From assembly GCA_027605045.1 (NCBI GenBank), contig JAQFWX010000023.1, positions 434,001 through 498,000 of the forward strand: a stretch of 64,000 nucleotides of DNA. Reading direction: 5' to 3'. The stretch is from Phallus indusiatus. Its lineage: Eukaryota > Basidiomycota > Agaricomycetes > Phallales > Phallaceae. Positions 59,001-64,000 of this stretch are shown piece after piece (the stretch's first letter is position 1; each line of letters begins with the position of its first letter). The translations under genes were made by a program, and so were the position numbers. The notes under the pieces are model-generated. The model was not told the DNA's origin. It saw nothing but the letters and a program-made list of their open reading frames with translations, and did not search any database.

Positions 59001-62000
59001 GCCAAACAGATGAGTGTGCAAAAAAGAGATCCGAGTGCCAGTGACGTCGCCGAAGATGTCAATTTGAGCCAAGGTTATAAAAGTGATGGAAAGGGATTGT
59101 GGCAATCTGCGAACTCTTTTTCAACGTGTTATCTTTTCTTAATCGGAACTTGATAAGCGACAGAAGAGGCAGTTCATTTCCAAAAAGCAATGTTATCACA
59201 TTGATACATTCCATACTCAACAGAAGATTTAGCTGAATACTAGAATAAGTACGGATTCAAATGATGTTGACGGAAGAAAGAACTTAACAAGTCCACCTGG
59301 AGAACACGAATATACCACTTCAGTGCCATACTAAACTGATATGATGGCCGAAGGGTTGCTATTGCGCGATAACCCTCTTAGCAATGGGAGAACCTCGAAA
59401 GAAAAACCTAGAAGTCTTAGAATACAAGTAGATGAGCGGGGTAGGAAAGACAGATAATGTGCCGATAAAGCTTGAATATCCGATAATCGAGAATTACACT
59501 GTTCATGCGAGGATGCTAAAGGCTTTCCCCTGTTAATGCGCCGTCCGAAGGAGCTTAGGAGTTTGACTCGCAAAGCAAGAAAAAAAGACGATGTTTGTCA
59601 TGCGGAAACAATCAAGCTGAAGAAATTTTCGTGATTACAATCTTTGGCGAGCATAATAAGGCCACGGACAGCTCGATTAAGATCTAACCCTCAAGGGTTT
59701 AATCTAGACAGCGCATGCAAAAACGTGTCCGAATGATGTTTACATTGCGTGTTATTGCCGTCGTAAGACTCGAGGTTTTAACATGCCTGCAGCCTCGTGT
59801 TCGGCCAATTTCAGCGTAGTAGTGCCAATCGCCTCGAACGCTAAGTTGTTGTCATAATGGAAATATCGGGATTAGTCTTGACAAAATTGAGCTACCAGTA
59901 TAAGACTTGTCGTGGCTGTTGTTTTGAGTGCTAACAGGTTTTGTTTTCTTCGGGCCTTTGCGCAAAAAATTCTCGGATCAATATAGTAGCGAAAGTGGAA
60001 GTGAGAGTTTGTTTTGAACTGGTTAAGAAGGTCACGTGAATATTACGTAACACGCGTTCCTCTCAATACGCGTCCTGACGCGACGACCACTGGCACAATC
60101 CTTTCCTGTCATAAAGTAAATCTAAATCTGGGAACCGACCTTAATCCGCTCATTTTTTGTCAATAATGAGGGCGGGACAAGAAAAATTTTTTAAGAACCT
60201 TTCAGTCTCAGGCTCAGGACTGTTTTTCAACCAAACCCAGACCAGATCAGATGACATGAATGAAGATTTTCTCGATATTATGAGGAGAAAGTTTCGGCAT
60301 GCGAGAATTGATATGAATATGGTCACGATCACAAGCTTTTCTTCTAATGAGGTCAAGGATATGATCCGCAGTACTACATATGCTACATGATGACTCAGAC
60401 CAAACCGAAAACTCTTGCTGATTGGAATCCCGAGGTATAATGACTAGCACCGGAATAATATTTATGCAGCAACGGATTTAACGGAAGCTTCACGGAGAAG
60501 CGTTTGCACACGGCCTCGTACGCAAGTATTTTCCCATAGTAGCCTCACTGCTGATCAACCATTTTTCTCACCTTAAAGCTCGGCCCTTGTCAGCTGGTAG
60601 TAACGTTTCAAAAAATTCTCAAACTTTTTTGAGAATACGCTGCACGTTGTCACGAGGGTTATCGAATTAATAACTCCGGGGTTGGGATCTGCAAAGGCGC
60701 AGCTTCGGTATGTAATTGTAGACTTTCTTCAGAAGTTGTGTAAGGGGTTATCACTTAAATAACGAAAATAAACTTACCACTTAATAAGACAAGTGGTTAT
60801 TGAATCACGTAGTTTCACGACTAAAAACACTTTGCCAGCATGACTGCAACTACGGGGAAGATTGGAAACCTCGAGACTCTCGAGCTCAAGCCTCGGGAAA
60901 AAACGACGGGAACAGACAGCGGCAGCTATAATAAACGTATCAGGCTTTCTCCATCTAACACCGGAGCAACAATACTGCGTGGACATGGTTTTAAAAACAA
61001 TTTCAGCGTTGAGCTGAGGGGTAGAAAAGAATTGTGGTTTGTATTGTCGGTCTTCGAAAGGCAACAACATGTATGCTTTGGCGCGTGAATGTGCATTCAA
61101 ATGTGTTACAGCTATAGGGCGACGGGCGAAGTCGGTCACAAATAAGGATATAAAGTTGCATTAGCACCATTACAAGAACGACGACGGCTTCACAATTATT
61201 ATTGTAGTTCACTACTCTTCTCATTGGCAAGTCTTGTGATGAACGAAGCAATTCGCGCATCATCTGCTTTGTGGACGTAACGGGCCTTGTGTGGTTTTAG
61301 CTATATTGAAACCTGAGAGAAAGGATATTACAAGGGGAAACAATTGGCTAATATTAAACTGCCATCAATCATTCCGACAATCGACCTACCCCAGGCGAAA
61401 TAATCCATATTGACAAAAGGAGGCAGGGAAATGCGGGGAAGCTTCGGCACCAAAACATGATCTGATTGGTGAGGATTGGCAGCGCTGTTTCGCTTCGTCC
61501 AATAACTACATTCAATTGAAATGACGGAGGGATTCGGAGAGGAAAGCAAGATAGCGGGGACATAAGATCATGATCGTTGACGTTTTTGAAAATAACGAAT
61601 GAGTGTCTGTGACTTGGGCAAATAATCATCCCGCTCCCCTGGACCCTCACCGACTCGGAGTACTATATGATTTAATAATATAGTGATCACCTGGTTTGGT
61701 TACAAGGCGCAGCATCATCTCAAGGTTTGAATTAGTCCACCACTCATTAAGCCTTAGTTAGGACAAGTGCCAGGCTCGTTCGGTGCCGCCTATCGTTCGA
61801 CTACCGCGTGAAAAAGATTGGGCACACCGGGTTTCTTGCCTGGGGCTTGTCTCGATGAGATGATGTGGTCCAGAGCAATTTTTGACAAAACGTTTTTAGG
61901 AACAGATTAACAAGATAAGAACCACGTACCTATGAGAAAGTAACGATCACATCGACATATCGTGTACGACAGAGAAGACAGAGAAGAATGAAGGTGACAG

Positions 62001-62749
62001 TTGGACGGGATCATCTGGATTTAAGGGACGTTAATAAAATACTCTGCAACCACTCTAGGACAAAATAGATAATCTGGTGATCAATTAAAGAAGGAAAACA
62101 CCATTGACATAGGGGCCATCTGTAAATATATACGTGAAAAAAATGATCGCAATATGATTGTAACTCATCATTTCACCTACAGAGTGGTGAAATTATGGTG
62201 AAGTTATGGTCAAATCAAATTACAAACGTCAAAATTCAAGACTTGAACATTGAGTTTCAGACTTCGAACCTTGAGCTTAAAGCTTGGGCACCTGCGAAGC
62301 CAGGCACTATAGATAAGCAAATGAAAGGCCTAAAGTCAGAAGTCAGTACTAGATCAAAAACTGCTCTTCCAAGCTGCTGCCGAGTTCAAAAATGCCAAAC
62401 TTCATGAAGTAAACTGACGTACTTGCCTTGTGGACTTCAACAGGGCGTTCAATCACATGGTCATTCGCCGATGTAAGGCAAATGCAGTTTTATTCTCCGA
62501 CCGGCTTTGGCTTATGGCCGAGCCGCGACTTGATGCCCAAAATCAACCCAAAATTTCAAATTTCATGATTCCGCTTACTCTTCAGGGAAACGTTTTGTAT
62601 TTGAGGACTTTATTGCAACACATATACAATTTCTTAATGAACTTTTATTGATTCTAATTTCCAGGTGGATAATTTTGATACTCCTGGCATTTCCGTATTC
62701 GTTATCAAGGTTCAGGATCTTGTCGCAACTGCTGTTTGAAAAAGACCAA
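59001..62749. other. Intergenic, no gene recognised
   Basis: About 3.7 kb without a supported gene. An 82-codon ORF at 60840-61088 (MTATTGKIGNLETLEL...) is open on the plus strand but has no motif or context supporting it. Confidence 0.35.
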
Positions 62750-62773
62750 ATAAGCCGGTCTGAACCGGCTTAT
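62750..62773. repeat. Perfect 10-bp hairpin
   Basis: ATAAGCCGGT, a 4-base loop CTGA, and ACCGGCTTAT form a perfect inverted repeat. Its role is unknown in this gene-free stretch. Confidence 0.6.
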
Positions 62774-64000
62774 CTTTGTAAAGATCCTCAAATCGGGAAT
62801 ATTGCTGGTCCGACCATCTCGTAAGTCTCAGACGTCTGGGTCCTTGCTTTAATGCTGTTCAGACTGACACGGACCGGGCGGCCCACTCACAATATGCGAA
62901 TTTGTTATTATGCGGGTAAAAAAAAATGATTATCCAATCGTGAGGTTGCGTGAATCAGCTTTTGGTATGAGATATACTAATCCACTAAAAGCTGGGGCTG
63001 AATGGGATCGTGGCGTATATGATACGATTCAATCTGGTATAGTCAATCGCAGCTCAGGTACTGTACTAAATTTCGGTATCTACTCTCTATATGATTTACG
63101 GTTTTTATTTGATTTACATAGCGCTGGAGCATAGACCCAGCGATCGCTTTTCCAATGGTATACCATCGTGGGGTATTCACTGATATGACACAAGTTGGCG
63201 AAAAAGGCTCAAGCTCGAATCGACTTTGATTTTAAGAAATGTACGCTATTTTCGACTTTGGTTCTGAGATCGTGGAAGCTGTCCTTTCAACCATGGTTCC
63301 ATCACACTCTTATCTGACGGACGGGGGTTATCTTCCACTTGTTGGGGCTTACCTGATGGGAAGCATTTATATAATTGAACGGCGGATAAGTCGATTTTTC
63401 TGTCACCGTCACTGATAGGTTATTTGGGTAATGACAACGTAGAGAAAAAAACGGACTAAAATAACTGCGACGACCGTGGAAATTGAAAGCTGGAATTTGG
63501 AACAATCGCGATGTCATTGGGAATAAACAATCAACACTCATCATTTATCAGGATATTGTTTCACGTGCTCTATCACTGACGGTCGCATAAGCACACATTT
63601 GATGCTCCAGCGTGTAAGCATGTGCGGTGACGCGGTGACGTCCGGACAATGCCGTAAACGTATAAACGTTTGGATAGGATAGGAACATCATACGCGCCGA
63701 CCCCTTTCATTGAACAGCTTGTCTCCGTATCTGTCATCCTACATGTCCAAAGTCCCGACAATCGTCGGGAAATACGTCTTGAATTCACTTTCGCTGGGAA
63801 GACTGTCTCTAGTCTGTTTGTCGCAGTGTATGCCATCAACAAAAGAGCAGTTTGAACAAATTGTTATTTCCACGGTGGTCACTCCAATTAGCTATAGGAG
63901 GATTTAATAGAAGAGAGCGGAGAAGAGATCAAGGCTTATTTTTCGTTTTGGAATAGTCATTTCGAAGACTTCTCTCCGGAATTTATAACTAACAACTTCT
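62774..64000. other. Intergenic to window end
   Basis: No gene is supported. Short ORFs at 62910-63134 and near 63670-63907 show no recognisable domain. Confidence 0.3.

Noticed and set aside
60150..60390. Overlapping ORFs on both strands near 60.2 kb
   Set aside because: Neither shows a domain, splice support or promoter signal.

Overview
This window looks like nuclear DNA of a filamentous basidiomycete, most likely an Agaricomycete (mushroom-forming) fungus. The coding regions are split into many short exons by GT-AG introns of about 45-70 bp. Intergenic DNA is moderately AT-rich. The recognisable genes are typical fungal housekeeping and catabolic genes. I read exon structures by eye from splice signals, reading frame and family conservation. 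For nearly all genes marked with high confidence, exon lengths sum to a multiple of three.

Left part (about 3-28.4 kb). This region is dominated by a tandem family of small genes, all on the minus strand: seven apparently intact copies (2991-3637, 15684-16376, 17705-18369, 19498-20153, 22321-22978, 24784-25472, 27680-28344), a frameshifted relic (near 5628) and a possible deletion relic (near 4160-4240). Each copy has five exons at the same positions, encodes about 145-150 residues without a signal peptide, and has a TATA-like box about 45-70 bp before the ATG. Several copies share duplicated 3' flanks. I cannot name the family. Its size, its regular Trp/Phe spacing and its lack of a signal peptide would fit a cytoplasmic beta-trefoil protein such as a fungal lectin or protease inhibitor, but that is inference. 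Inside the array lie a 61-residue HVA/Tudor-like gene and a block of single-copy genes: mitochondrial CDP-diacylglycerol synthase TAM41, a secreted pectinesterase, the uracil-catabolism protein URC1 (GTP cyclohydrolase II family) and a coiled-coil hypothetical protein. A foldback, MITE-like element sits at 23558-23924.

Middle part (29.8-48.2 kb). This is a run of conserved genes: a 13-exon amidase, a Mei2-like protein with two RRMs, a Rab5-type GTPase transcribed divergently from it, LTO1, and a large SH3-RasGEF protein of Cdc25 type. An SH3-only truncated paralogue of the RasGEF N-terminus follows.

Right part (48.2-64 kb). This is gene-poor. It holds a putative 55-residue secreted peptide and two zinc-dependent medium-chain dehydrogenases on the same strand: a xylitol/sorbitol dehydrogenase type and a formaldehyde-dehydrogenase-like type. 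The last 7.7 kb has no gene I can support.

Two very short exons stand out: a 6-nt microexon in the Rab5 gene and an 8-nt one in the Tudor-like gene. No rRNA, tRNA, CRISPR or prokaryotic features were found.
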